A DNA stretch of 64,000 bases. Source: Guillardia theta CCMP2712 (taxonomy: Eukaryota > Cryptophyceae > Pyrenomonadales > Geminigeraceae). The DNA lies in contig NW_005434630.1 in NCBI RefSeq assembly GCF_000315625.1, positions 378,559 through 442,558 of the forward strand. The letters run 5' to 3'. Positions 12,461 to 23,931 of this stretch are shown in pieces. Each line of letters opens with the position of its first letter. Position 1 is the first letter of the stretch. The notes beneath the pieces are model-generated. The model worked only from the letters and a program-made list of their open reading frames with translations. It had not been told where the DNA came from and made no database searches. The translations under genes were made by a program, and so were the position numbers.

Positions 12461-12796
12461 TCACAGGCTGAAGATGTTTCAGCTGCTGAACCACAGTTGG
12501 GCGGGCATCTACGATCATGACACCTCAACGAGCCTGAAGAGCATCCCCAAGGGCACCATGCCCAACGTGCCATGGGATACCCACACAGCGTGAGTTCGTC
12601 GGGAAGTGCCGGCCCATGTCTGCCTCTCACTACCTGCCCGCAGGAACCACGGCAACACGTTCCTGCCCGACGCCTCCTTCTACCTAAAGACCAGCAACCC
12701 GCTCGTGCTCAAGGGCAACGCCGCTACGGGTCACGTCGTCGACGCCAGGTCCACCTCAGGGTGCTCTGACAACTTCGTGGGCTTCGGATGCCGCTA
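12461..12796 (+). CDS. small protein of unknown function (two visible exons)
   Basis: An acceptor CTGCAG near 12460 or the ATG at 12476 opens a frame reading MFQLLNHSWAGIYDHDTS and on to the donor at 12589 (GCGTGAGT). Splicing to GAACCACGG near 12651 keeps the frame: NHGNTFLPDASFYLKTSNP, ending GCSDNFVGFGCR then TAA at 12794-12796. Splice signals and phase agree. The product is small (about 90 residues from the ATG) and the Cys residues cluster at the end. An upstream exon, possibly with a signal peptide, cannot be excluded. Family not recognised. Confidence 0.55.
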
Positions 12797-12865
12797 AACT
12801 TTCAATCTTCTGACTAATACGCGAGCACTGAATTGCTTTGTATCAATTTAATGAACAAGAACCTG

Positions 12866-12904
12866 GTACTAATCCTTCTCCTCCATACCCTCTTCCAAAT
12901 CCTG

Positions 12905-12936
<32 letters not shown>

Positions 12937-15900
12937 TCTCGGGCTCCTGCTCCTTCTCGGGCTCAGGCTCTTGCTCTTCCTCTTGGGAAACATCTGCTTC
13001 GACCAAGTCTGCCTCCTCGCCCTGTCCATCTTGGCAGTCGCCATCGCTGGTCAAAGCCATCAGCTCTTCAACTGGGGGTCGAGGAGGGATGGGAGGCAGT
13101 GAGTTAGTCGGGGGCTCCTCCTGCTCTCCCTCCCAGCCACTCTCCGGCTGCTCTCCGCCGCTTTCCTTGGCAGGGGGAGACATCTGCCAGCACCAGTCTC
13201 ACCATCCCCTCACCTCCCACTCACGCGCCTTCACCTCGCACTCCGAGCCCTTCAGCGAGCTCTGAAGGTCAAAGGTTGACTCCACCTCCCCCAGCTCCTG
13301 CGGCCCGTGAGCCCCTCATTCACCTCGCACGCTCTCCCACCTTCTCCAGCTTGCTCAGAAGCACCATGATACCCGTCACGTCCTTCCCTACCGCCTCGGC
13401 CAGCGCACTGCCAGGTGCCATGCGCGCCTGCAGGAGGTCCAGAGCCTGCGCCTTCAAGTCTGCAACATCTTGCGCGACGGCCTGCGGTAGTCGCATCAGC
13501 TGCGGGTGCCTTGAAGAGCAGCGGGAACCTGCACACGAGAAACGGCCTCTGCTTGCTTCTCCTCCAACATCTTCACCCTCAACTCCTCCTCATTGGCGAG
13601 CTGCAGCGGGTGAGAGGGAAGGACAAGCCAGGCAGGGAACCCACCTCGGACATGCCCAACTTAGAGATCTTGGAGGTTCTTCCTCTGGTAGCCTGTCAAG
13701 TCTGTCACAATGTGGATGGAAATGTATCGCCTCAGTCGCACATCAAGCTCATCCTCGCAGAACTGCAAGCAATTGCGGAGGAGGAGGAGCTGAGCGCTCT
13801 GGAACTTGAGATGCAGCTCGATGTAGCTGCACTCATCTTGGAGGATTTGCTTGCGCTTCTCCTGCTCCAATCTCAGTAATGTGGCGATGATGTTGATGTA
13901 ACAAAACCGCCAGGTTCGACTCTTCTTGGACCAGAGCACTCGAGACAAACGAGGACATGAAGTCAACAAAACTTGCTGAAAGTAGAAGAGTCAGTGAACT
14001 CGTCGCAAGAATCTTAAGCACATCACATGTGTCTTCGAGCGCGTCCAACTCGTTCTCGTAGTCTTGTGTCTGCACTGACAAGGCCTGTAGCCTCGTCGTC
14101 AGGAACGACATTGTGCGACAGGCATTCGATTCCTGCAGCTGATCGTTGAAGCTTCGTTCCTTCGCCTGCTTCTGTCGTGGAAGAATCTCAAGGTTCCTGT
14201 GCAACGGCGATCAAACGACAGGAGCACGGCATGTACGAACAACTCCACCTCCTTGTCTCGTTGAGCTGTTGATCACAAGCTAGAATTTCACCCATGACGT
14301 GCTCGAGTTCCTCCTGCTGCACATTGAGAAGAACAAAACAAAGAGAAGAGGCAAAAAGACCTCCAGGGCTCGTTTCTTTTCCAGCAACCTTGACACAGGC
14401 ATAGTTAGGAGATAATGCATCTCACAAAGGCAAATCTATGTCATAGAATCTTTCTTGACGATAAGGAGACACTTACTGGTCAAGTCGACTGGACAAGTCT
14501 TCTTCGGACTGTCAATTTTGTCATTCGAATTGCTTTGTAGAGAGTGAAGATGTCAAAGGAAAAGAAGGGAAAGGACTGAAAACATCAAGAATGATTCGAC
14601 CTTTGTCAAGTGCTTTTCGTTCTCTCTGAATCTTGTTTCGCATGTGTCCTTCTCGGCATTCACGCTTTCTATGCGCTGATCGTTTCTGAGCGCAAGACGG
14701 CCAAACAGAAAACAAATCACCTGGGATACCGAGGCCTCATCGTCTGCCACAGCTTCCTTCATCGCTTCAATCTCCTGCCGGACTGTTTGTATGGCTGCGT
14801 CCTAGAAGCCAGGACGCGGGTCATCGCGATGAAGAGCACGAGAGCGTTTCCATACCACGTTCTTCTCTTGCAGTAGGGAGTTGGAGATGGTTGTCAGGTG
14901 ACTGCGATCAGAGGATGAGATGACGCTTCAGCGTTCAAGTCAGCAGCAGGACCGAAGTGAAGCATTTCGATCTAGAAGTTCTGCCGAGCGCGCGACGCAG
15001 TCCTTCACGTCCTCGTCGTTGAACTCCTCAAGGTGTGAGGCCCAGTCTTCCTGTGCTAGGATCTTGTTGATGCGTGAGATGTTGGGCAGCTTGTCGATCT
15101 CGCTTTCCTTCCTCCTGACCTGCAAGGACAATAAGACGCAGTCGCTGAGGACGGAAGGGTGGACCTGGGATAAGAGCATCGTAGCTTCAGAAAGGGCGTC
15201 GTCATAACGATGGTCCCTTTTCAGAAAGACAACGATGGATTTGACCTGTCACTGTCGTCACTTATCACGACCATGGAAAATGTTAAGGAGATTAGAACAC
15301 AACACACAATCAAACGACTGCAGGCACACAAATGGATTTGATCGGTCCCGCCGGCTCGAGTTTACCAGAGTTTCGATCTGGGGATGGGAGGTCGTGCCGT
15401 CGATGTTCTGTGCGAGTTTGCAGAGTTCGGCTAGGAACTGTATCGAAGTTCTTGTTAGTGCAGAGACTTTCAAGATTTAGCTGGACCTTCAGCTTCTCTC
15501 CCTTGGAACCAAACAGACAGTGATCCAGGAGCTCGATCAAGGACTCATCCTCCTCCTATGTAGAATCATCAAAACAGACACACAGAGTGAGGGGGGGGGA
15601 GCGCATCTTACCTCGGCAAGAGACGGGTTTCTGATGATGCAAAGGATCAGAGTCTCCACGGCAGAGCTGCAACGTCATTCAAATTCAGTCAAGTCAAGCA
15701 AGGGCATGAGACGGCTTCTTTCAAACCTCCTCAACAGAATGTTGGAGAACGAAACGTCCTCGTGGGCCTGACTGTCATGATACAGGTTCGCGGGCTCCTG
15801 CTTCAGCTGCTGCATCCATTGCCTTCCATAACGATCAGACTATGGGAGAGACACCCGGGTGATCCCTTCACCGGCAGAGCTGAGGAACCGAGTTGGATGC

Positions 15901-16312
15901 GCCAGCGTTGCCGCCGAGCGCTGCCTTGCACTTGCCCTCGATATCGTTGAGCTCCTTCAGCGCATCGCCGACTTGGGTGTCTGACCCGCTGTGCTCTCTG
16001 CTCGATACGTGCAAGTTAGCCGTGAAGGCAGTGGGATCGTGACAAACTTACTTCTCGATGAAGGCAAACCCACTCTCCTTGGAGATGGAGGAGCTCGCCA
16101 GGTTCTTCCAATAGCTGACCCTCCCCGTCCAGTCCGCATGCTTCGCTTTGTCGTCGACAGGTGCCTCCGCCAGGACGGTCTCTTCCCCCTGTCACGAAGT
16201 CATGGACACGAAGCAAGGATGAAGTGGCATGAATGCAGCAGACCTCCTTGGCTGCTCCAGGTGCCGATGAAACGCCTACAAAGTTGCTGAACGTCTCTCT
16301 GAACCAGGACAT
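12866..16312 (-). CDS. multi-exon helical/coiled-coil protein
   Basis: Start at MSWFRETFSNFVG (ATG at 16310-16312). Phase-consistent exons follow: ADWTGRVSYWKNLASSS (about 16.1 kb), ALKELNDIEGKCKAALGG (15.9 kb), SDRYGRQWMQQLKQEP (15.8 kb), AVETLILCIIRNPSLAE (15.65 kb), DESLIELLDHCLFGSKGE (15.5 kb), VRRKESEIDKLPNISRINK (15.1 kb), then coiled-coil exons such as LLRLEQEKRKQILQDEC (13.85 kb) and DVADLKAQALDLLQARM (13.45 kb). The tail near 12.87-13.0 kb is a Glu/Gln/Pro repeat (EPEKEQEQEQ). The N-terminal part weakly recalls a plant family of MSWL...-starting coiled-coil proteins with an LLLEIFGLCL-type segment. That link is from memory and needs a profile search. Several middle exons (13.97-14.9 kb) are not resolved. 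Confidence 0.55.
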
Positions 16313-17020
16313 TTTGCCGTGCTCTCTCACTTGGAAGGTCAAAATCTGTCTGCAATGTCGTTCATCACTGTCCTGCAACGTAAAAATGTCAATGAAGGCC
16401 TAGTCAGGTTGCCGTTTCCCCTCATTGGAAACTCGGAGTAATGATTTGTTGGCTGACACTCGAGCTGCGCACAAATCAAGTTGTTCTGCCTGGTTTCCTT
16501 CTTTTTCTGGTCTATTGCTAATCTACGTGTTCTCTTCTAGTGTTTCTCTTCATCTTTCCTAGGCGACTCGTCGAGTTTGTCGCAGGTAGCCAGCCTTGTC
16601 CTCTGGCACAGTCTTGCCCTACCCTGCCTTGTCCTGCCTTGTCCTGCCTTGTCCTATCATGACCAGTCTGGCACTCTCTCTCCTCCTCCTTGCTGCTATC
16701 CCATCTCACTCTTCCTCCTCCTCCCTCCTCCTCTCCTCCTCTGCCACCGCTCCTCTTCCTGTCCTTCGCCTTGCAACATGTTTGTCTTTCCTGCGACCTA
16801 CTAGAATAGGACCACCCCATTGGTCCCTACCCCCATTTGCAAAACATGACCCACCCATCCCCCCATCATCCCATCCTAGTACCCTACCTTTTAACCACAA
16901 TGACCCTACCCTCCCTACCACCTGATTCATTTTCTTTGCCTATCCCACCCCCATCGAATCCGATAAAACCATCCCCATCGGGTCAAGTACGAAATGAGAT
17001 GCCGAACGGGGAAAGCACAG
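16313..17020. other. intergenic, pyrimidine-rich then CCTACCC/CCCATCC-rich
   Basis: No gene seen. It contains short tandem CTTGTCCTGC copies (about 16.62-16.66 kb), CTCCTC-rich sequence, and from about 16.80 kb CCC-rich motifs that are the complement of the G-rich blocks elsewhere in the window. Confidence 0.5.
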
Positions 17021-17024
17021 GAGA

Positions 17025-17203
17025 GGGCAGGAGAGGAGAGGGCAGGAGAGGAGAGGAGAGGAGAGGAGAGGAGAGGAGAGGAGAGGGCAGGAGAGGAGAG
17101 GAGAGGAGAGGAGAGGAGAGGAGAGGAGAGGAGAGGAGAGGAGAGGAGAGGAGAGGAGAGGAGAGGAGAGGAGAGGAGAGGAGAGGAGAGGAGAGGAGAG
17201 GGG
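17025..17203. repeat. (GGAGA)n microsatellite, about 180 bp
   Basis: Tandem GAGAGGAGAGG-type purine repeat with a few GGGCAG interruptions at its left end. Long open frames on both strands (RGEERRGE, LLSSPLLS) are repeat artefacts. All purines lie on the plus strand, so triplex (H-DNA) formation is possible. Confidence 0.95.
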
Positions 17204-17878
17204 GGGACGTGGGAGAAGTTGAGACTAGGACACTGAGAAAAATGAGGAGGGAAGCAAGAAAGGAGAACGGGAGGACAGCAGAGGAAGCAGGTAAACAAAT
17301 GCCAGTGAGCAAGACTAAGAGGAGAAGTGTGGAAGAAATGTCATGAAGCGCGCATGTATGATATAGGAACGATGGCCTGATGGAAGAGATCATGGGGACA
17401 GGACATACTATGCGATTCATTCAGGACGGCCCTTTGATGGAGCGTCATGCACTCTTCTTGGGTGAGTGAGGATGCTCACTGTGAGGATGGGGGATATATC
17501 GCAGAGGTGTTCATGTTTGTTCTTCCATGTTTGATCATGATGATACACTAAATGAAATAATTAGCAGACAACTGCATTATGAGATGAATCACTAGACTGT
17601 CATTTGACATGATTTCCATGCTCTTACAAATGCAGAAGCCATTCTTCTGGTTGTGAACTGGACAAACCTCTCCAAGATCATGCATAACGACCAACACGTT
17701 GATAGAATCACAGGACGTCACAAGGCGCTGTGCTCTTGGTAGAAATGTGTTAACGATCGCTCTGATAGACCAAGATGATGCAAACGCCTTGAAAACTTCG
17801 CACACACAATCACTCATGGAAAAACAGCGAGAGTATCTTTTGATAGGACGACATGTACCCAGGTTGGAGAGAGACAGA

Positions 17879-18066
17879 CAGGAGACAGAGACAGAGACAG
17901 AGACAGAGACAGAGACAGAGACAGAGACAGAGACAGAGACAGAGACAGAGACAGAGACAGAGACAGAGACAGAGACAGAGACAGAGACAGAGACAGAGAC
18001 AGAGACAGAGACAGAGACAGAGACAGAGACAGAGACAGAGACAGGAGACAGAGACAGGAGACAGAG
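17879..18066. repeat. (AGAGAC)n microsatellite, about 185 bp
   Basis: A nearly perfect hexanucleotide repeat of AGAGAC units with two GGAGAC variants at the right end. It lies about 130 bp upstream of the PLAC8-like start. Frames such as ETETET or QRQRQR come from the repeat and not from a gene. Confidence 0.95.
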
Positions 18067-18193
18067 AGGAACATAGGGTGGGTAGTGGTTCCAAGGAGAA
18101 TGGAAGGGGTGGATAGATAGTGAAATGGCTGGTGTGAGGGAGGGTAGGGTGGGTACTAAGTAGTGGGCCCCCACTTGTCATTGGACGGCGGCT

Positions 18194-19096
18194 ATGACGG
18201 CTGGGCGAGAAGAAGACGACGGCGAACAAATGGCAGCCAACGGAGGAGGAGGAAGAGGAGGAGGAGGAGATAGCGGTGAAGTTGACGAGGGAAGAGACGA
18301 CACGTTGGAAGATGACGACCTTCCTGTACCGTCAGTACCATCCTTCCCACCCAATATGCGACTGCCCACCCCCTCCCCCCCTGCAGGGTATCGGCCTCCC
18401 CCTCCTCCGCTTCCAGAAGAGCTTGCAGTTGGGCCCAAGCTCACTCTCGGAGACCCAACGATCACTCTGGGGTTCAACACCAACGTGGTACACGTGGCGC
18501 AGATTCCATCGCTCGATGCCCAGCCCGTGCAAGCAGAACCATCACACCTGATCAACTCCGTTCACAGCAGCGCGGTTTCGCACCAAGTCGCGGTGCCGAC
18601 AGCAGTACCCTTTGTCAATGGCAGGTGGGCGAAGCACTTGTGCAGCTGCTCCTGCGGACTCTGCGTGTGTTGTGCCGTGACCTTCTGCTTCTGTATCACC
18701 ATTGGCCAACTATGGGAAAGAGTAATGAAGGCCCCGGGAGCATGCAAGACTATCTCTATCGGTCTATGGAGCTTGTGTGTTGTCATCTTCATCTTTGGGA
18801 GCATATCAGACGGGGGAGTTGGAGAGGTGTATGAAATTTTCTCAACCCTCACTGGAGCTGCCAACTTTGCATTGCTTATCACCGTAACGATATTAGTTTG
18901 TTACATCAGGGAACGCAGTCGCAGGGAGTACAAGATCGCTCCCCATTGCTGTGGAGATTGTGAAGACTGCTGCTGTGCTCTTTGCTGCAATGTTTGTACG
19001 CAATGCCAGATATTTTACCAAGAGGGATTTCCTCATTCAAAATCATACTTGCTGTATCAGCCTACAGGTGAAGATCAAGGTTCTTTGACTGTGTAA
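18194..19096 (+). CDS. PLAC8-family Cys-rich membrane protein
   Basis: Intronless, 300 residues. Residues 1-90 are acidic and then Pro-rich (disordered, cytosolic). From about residue 145 comes a Cys-dense PLAC8-like region: HLCSCSCGLCVCCAVTFCFC starts a hydrophobic segment, and two more membrane-like segments follow (SIGLWSLCVVIFIFGSI and ANFALLITVTILVCYI). A C-terminal Cys cluster reads CCGDCEDCCCALCCNVCTQC and leads to QIFYQE. PLAC8 proteins include plant cell-number regulators, cadmium-resistance proteins and the Ca2+ channel MCA tail. The exact role here is unknown. The multiple CC pairs could bind metal or be acylated. Confidence 0.78.
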   Translation: MTAGREEDDGEQMAANGGGGRGGGGDSGEVDEGRDDTLEDDDLPVPSVPSFPPNMRLPTPSPPAGYRPPPPPLPEELAVGPKLTLGDPTITLGFNTNVVHVAQIPSLDAQPVQAEPSHLINSVHSSAVSHQVAVPTAVPFVNGRWAKHLCSCSCGLCVCCAVTFCFCITIGQLWERVMKAPGACKTISIGLWSLCVVIFIFGSISDGGVGEVYEIFSTLTGAANFALLITVTILVCYIRERSRREYKIAPHCCGDCEDCCCALCCNVCTQCQIFYQEGFPHSKSYLLYQPTGEDQGSLTV

Positions 19097-20076
19097 TATC
19101 TCCGGTGTACCGAATTTCATTATTTTGTGGTTTATAATATGTGCATCGATTCGTGTCGAGCTGCCTTGCATGATTACTGTAAAAGGAACACAACTTTAAA
19201 ACGACTCGACACGGACATACAATATGTTTGCTGGGCTTTATTTTCTGCATTTTCTTCTCTTTGAAATATCTGATTTGTCTTAGCTTATCATTTTTTCGTT
19301 AAAAATAATTCAGATTGAAAAACTTCGCTGTCAGACACGTATCTCTGGTTTATCGTCACTTCTACCTTGCATTTCAATACTCATGTGCTGGAACAGTTGT
19401 GGGTGCCCCTTTCTTTCCCACGGCTCGCATTCGCACAACCTCAGCCCAAAATCTCCACCGTCTCGAATCTATGCCAAAAGATCCCCCGTCTCCTTTCCAT
19501 CGCCGGGAAACGGTCACTGGTGCACATATAGCAAGATCATAGTGTGGAAGGGAAAGGCGATCAAATGCAGACAAGAAGGCGAACTTCCATCCTTGAAATT
19601 TGTTCGCTTTTATCCTTTTTGTTGCGCATCCTCCCTCTCTACTCTTACTTTCTTTCGCCCGGCTTCCTTTTCACGTACCTCTACCGATTGAATACCGTGA
19701 ATTCCCTTCTATTCCTGCTCCCTTTCCCGCCTCACATCCTCTTTGCCTCTCCCGATCTCCCGTTTTGCTCCTTCCATCACCATCTCTTCCTCTCCCGCCT
19801 CTTCCGCCTCTTCCACGCTCTCCATCCCTCACTTTTCGCCCTCGTCCATCCTGTATGTACAGCATGATGTTTATCGCCCCCTCCTCCCCGCTCAGCCACC
19901 CGATACTCATAAAGGGCTCGTCCAGAGGGGTGGGGAGCGCAAGTAGGGGTGGTCAATGACGTATTTTTGGTACACCTTGTCTCTATGAATGACGGGTGTC
20001 CAATATTTTCAGGGGGTATGTGGATGGGGTGGGAAGAGGGGATATAAGGACTTTCGTCAGCAGAAGCAGCTCAAAC
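19097..20076. other. intergenic, C/T-rich on the plus strand
   Basis: AT-rich 3' flank of the PLAC8-like gene (about 19.1-19.3 kb), then TCTTCC/CCTCTC-rich sequence (19.6-19.85 kb), then G-rich motifs just before the DUF4079 gene. No domain-like frame was found. Confidence 0.5.
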
Positions 20077-21246
20077 ATGCTGGCGAGAGCGGCATTGATC
20101 GGCGCATGCCTTGCGATGACAGAGGGCTTCAGCCCCTCCTTCACCACTGGAAGGTAAGTTGAACTGAGGAGGAGGAGGAGGAGGAGGAGGAGGGTGTGCA
20201 TAACAGTGAGGGGGAGTTATGTGACCGTCTCCCCATCGGAGGCTGGTGCAGGGGATTTCTAATTCTGGGGCTGTTGTGAATACCTTGACCATCATGCTGA
20301 CTGTGTCGGAGCAGGACCCTTGGACTTCGTGCCGGTGCTCGTGCTCATGCTCAGGGAGTTCAGATCGCTCGCTGCCAGCAGAAGCGTGAGGCCGGAGAGT
20401 CTGTTGCCGAGTATGAGAACAGGCTGGAGAGCTTTCGCAGAACCGCCACTGCTGCTGTTCCCTCTGGATTGCTTCTCAGCCAGCTTGCGTTCCCCTTTCA
20501 AGAAGCAGCGGCAAAGGGAGCTGAATATGGCTTGTTGGAAGGAAAGGCTGTTGCCTTGATCCACCCTGCCATCATGATCGCTCTCTACGGATTCACTTTG
20601 TTCACTGGCTACCAGGGTCTGATGTGGAGGAAAATCAGGGAGCTCGGGGATGAGATGAAGCCTCTCCAGGACGAGGCCAGGAAGCTCAAGGCTGAGATCG
20701 AATCCCTGACTGCTGCTGAGAAACCGACCTCCTCCGTTGAAAGCAAGCTCAAGAGCGTCGAGAAGGAGCTCGAGACCATGACCGAGGAGCGCAAGAAGCT
20801 TCTTGCCGGTGGATACAGGGACAAGCACTTTGCTCTTGCCTCCCTCCTCCTCGCATCTGGCGTCACCTTCTCCATCGAGGGATGCTTTGACACCTACTTC
20901 CGCACCGGCAAGCTCTTCCCCGGCCCTCACTTGTTCGCTGGAGCTGGCATCACCGTGCTTTGGGCCATCGCCGCTTCCTTGGTTCCTGAGATGCAGAAGG
21001 GCAACCAGAACGCCAGGAGGTCAGACGTCTCCTCTCTGCTCTTGAGAACTTCCTGATTTCTTCTCCCCAGCATGCACATCGGAATCAACGCCATCATCCT
21101 CGGCCTCTTCACTTGGCAGGTGAGTGCATCGAACTACCTCCTGCTCACCCTCCTGTTTACAAGCTGTGCAGATCCCCACTGGATGGAAGATTCTGGACAA
21201 TGTGTTGAACAAGGTTCCCTGGGTTCCTGTGCCACCCCCGGTTTAA
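20077..21246 (+). CDS. plastid-targeted DUF4079 membrane protein
   Basis: Four exons: 20077-20153, 20315-21019, 21071-21119, 21172-21246; 301 residues with all phases consistent. The N-terminus MLARAALIGACLAMTEG is a signal peptide, followed at once by FSPSFTTGR and an Arg/Ala-rich stretch: a bipartite presequence for a complex plastid with Phe near +1. The mature part has a hydrophobic helix (ALIHPAIMIALYGFTLFTGYQ), a charged helical hairpin (ELGDEMKPLQDEARKLKAE), a helix-rich segment GYRDKHFALASLLLASGV, and two further membrane helices, ending WVPVPPPV. This order matches the DUF4079 proteins of cyanobacteria and plant thylakoids, whose function is not established. A (GGA)8 tract lies in intron 1. 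Confidence 0.82.
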
Positions 21247-21402
21247 GATCGGATGCTGGTGGTTGTTGAAACCTCAGAGTCCATGTAGTGAGGGTGTAAA
21301 AGTTGAAAAGTACAGGAAAAGCTTCAAATTGTTCTTTTTATACCGGAATGGGAGGCATACTAAATTGATGAGACTTCATAGAGTCACGCTACTGAGTCAA
21401 CT

Positions 21403-21660
21403 GGCTCAGCCGGGCCCGGCCACCGTCCGGCCGGGTGGCCGCACGGGCGGCGCCGCCGGCCGCGAGCCGGCGGCGGCCGGTACGACGGTACGCGTCTCGG
21501 ATCGGAGACCTCACCGTGAGGCACCCGGTTACTACTACTGAGTCCACTGGGAGCTGACTGGTGGGACCGGGAGCTCGGATTCCCGAGTCCCGCCGCCGCC
21601 GCCCGGCCGCCGCCGCCCGTCACGGCGTGCCGCGAGTCTGGCTGAATCCCGGCGACTGAA
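21403..21660. repeat. GC-rich palindromic patch (dispersed family, copy 2)
   Basis: GCCGGGCCCGGCC and CGGCGGCGCC-type nested palindromes flanked by ACTGAGTCAACTGG on the left and GAGTCCACTGGGAG on the right. The mix of GC palindromes and GAGTCA-like motifs matches the patch at 1441-1737. No coding signal. Confidence 0.55.
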
Positions 21661-21873
21661 AAACTCGGACAGCCTGAGCCTGGCAGCGCGGCAAACAAAG
21701 AAGGACGAGGAAAGAGCCTACAAACCCGCCTCAATAAAATACTAGGAAACAAAATGGGCAGCGAAAAACGCTCAGCGGCTACTCCAACCACATACAGTCA
21801 GCATACAGTCTTCAGTCTTGTGGCAGCAAAGATTATGAGGGGGATGAGTGATCATCTTTGAAGCCTGTGTCGA

Positions 21874-22671
21874 ATGGCCTCGGGCAGCGGTGAAAGGTCG
21901 CGCAAGAAGAGGAGGAGGGCGAGCTCAAATGAGATGGAGGGAGTGCGAGGAGAGGAGAGCGAAGAGGATGAGATAACGAGCGAGCGACCAAAGACGAAGA
22001 ATCTATGCGAGCATGGGCTGAAGCGATCACAATGCAAGGACTGCATAGGGGGCAGCCCATGCGAACACGGGCGGCAGCGATCACAATGCAAGGAGTGCGG
22101 GGGCAGCAGCATATGCGAGCACGGGCGGCAGCGATCGGGATGCAAGGACTGGGGGGGGGGGGGGGGCATATGCGAGCACAGGCGAATCCGATCACAATGC
22201 AAGGACTGCGGGGGAGGGGGCATATGCGAGCACGGGCGAATCCGATCACAATGCAAGGACTGCGGGGGAAGCGGCATATGCAAGCATCGGCGGCAGCGAT
22301 CACGATGCAAGGACTGCGGGGGAGGGAGCATATGCGAGCACGGGCGCCAGAGATCACAATGCAAGGACTGCGGGGGAGGGAGCATATGCGAGCACGGGCG
22401 GCAGAGATCACAATGCAAGGACTGCGGGGGAAGCGGAATATGCGAGCACGGGCGGCGGAGATCATCAATGCAAGGACTGCGGGGGAGGGGGCATATGCGA
22501 GCACGGGCGGCGGCGATCGCAATGCAAGGACTGCGGGGGGGGGGGAGGCATATGCGAGCACGGGCGGCAGCGATCACAATGCAAGGACTGCGGGGGAGGG
22601 AGCATATGCGAGCACGGCCGCATCCGATCGTCATGCAAGGACTGCGGGGGAGGGAGCTCGGAATGTTTAGA
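21874..22671 (+). CDS. tandem Cys/His zinc-ribbon-like repeat protein, frameshifted 3' end
   Basis: The ATG at 21874 opens a basic, Ser/Glu-rich N-terminus (RSRKKRRR, a possible nuclear signal). From about 22.0 kb come near-identical 54-nt (18-residue) units of the form CEHGRQRSQCKDCGGGSI. About nine are in frame, and about three more follow in other frames after an inserted base near 22463 and a G-run near 22540. Each unit has the C-x-H and C-x2-C spacing of a small zinc-binding motif. In one unit CKDC reads CKDW, next to a run of about 16 G. Similar CEHG...R..C..C repeats occur in other protists (from memory); their function is unknown. The shift may be real decay, repeat-unit slippage, or an assembly error in the G-runs. 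Confidence 0.7.
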
Positions 22672-23785
22672 GTAAATTTTGTTCTCGTGGTTTTTGAGGT
22701 GGATTTCCACAGTCCGATCCCGGCGAGTGCTTGACGAGGTGGCGCGGGCTGGTGGATTGGACCATTTCAATAGATAAACTTGAATCGGCACAAGGTAGCC
22801 ATGATTCCGCTCTGTTCCGAATGGCCATTCCATCCCTTCTCTCTTATCTTCTCTCTCCTCACTCGGACACTCTTATCTTATTCTCTATCTCTCTTGATTG
22901 CATCCGCTCGCTATGCATCTCCCTTATCTCTGTGCTTAGTGCACATGCGAGTAATAGCCCTGCATGAAAATCTTCTTGAGAATGGACAACTTGGCAATCC
23001 TTGAACGGTTATTGCCCACTCAGCATAACTGTGAACTTGACGCAGACGGTCTCATCGTATCTTGACTTGGAACTCTGCTGACATTCTCTTGTTTGTGTGA
23101 CTTTCTGACCTCCGATGTAATGTACTATTTCAGAAACTCGGGGGGAGGATGGATCGTATGCCAGCCGTGCCAGTCAGATAGCGCCGAGTTAACAAAAACT
23201 CTCTTGTAAACCAAGACGAGCCTTACGTGTTTCAAGGGCGGGCGGCAATGTAGGCACAGTGATCGGAAGAGCATTGAAACACCCTGAAGACTTCTGACCA
23301 GACTCTGATTGCTGCCCGCCGCGATCCAGAAGTAGCTCTAGTTATGCATTGTTTTTCCTTTCCGAAGATGAATCATGAATTTTCAACAGCAACGAAACAA
23401 TACATACCCAGATAGAAAAACTCCAACTAAACCAAACATAGTGTGACAGCCTTCAGTCAAAACGATTGAGCACTGCATGTAATCGAGGCTCATAACCGAC
23501 GGAGCACAAGTTTGTTAGCCTAGTAGGCTTGTACTGGTCTGCTGGAGCCCGGCCTGGGCGAGTCCGAGTCTGGAGCCGCTGGTAGCGGCCGGGTCACGTC
23601 ACGGTTGCTGCAGGTCACGTTGCAAGTTGTCTGCCTGAGTCAGAGTCACGTTGCATGGGCCAGTCCCGGCGACGTTCAACGGTGAACTTCGGAACTTTGA
23701 ACGGTTGTCTGAACGGTTGCAGGAACGGTTGTCGCCAGGCCTGGTCAGAGTGGAGATGAGGGGTATTGGAATTCGATACACTGCC
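22672..23785. other. intergenic spacer with weak GC patch
   Basis: No supportable gene. At 23.54-23.66 kb is a short GC-rich patch (GCCCGGCC, GGCCGGGTCACGTCACGG), and at 23.69-23.73 kb GAACGGTTG is repeated just before the GH99 start. Confidence 0.5.
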
Positions 23786-23860
23786 ATGGCGTGGAAGCTT
23801 CAGATGTTCTGGTGGGCGGTGGCTGGAATTTTGGTGATGGCTGTTAGCTCCTCCTCCTCC

Positions 23861-23931
<71 letters not shown>

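Noticed and set aside
17025-18066. Long open frames rich in RGEER, LLSSP, ETET or LCLCLC
   Set aside because: They are produced by the (GGAGA)n and (AGAGAC)n microsatellites on all frames.
22001-22655. Regular 54-nt direct repeats, CRISPR-like at first sight
   Set aside because: Repeats abut without unique spacers, stay in frame for about nine units and code Cys/His motifs; the genome is eukaryotic.
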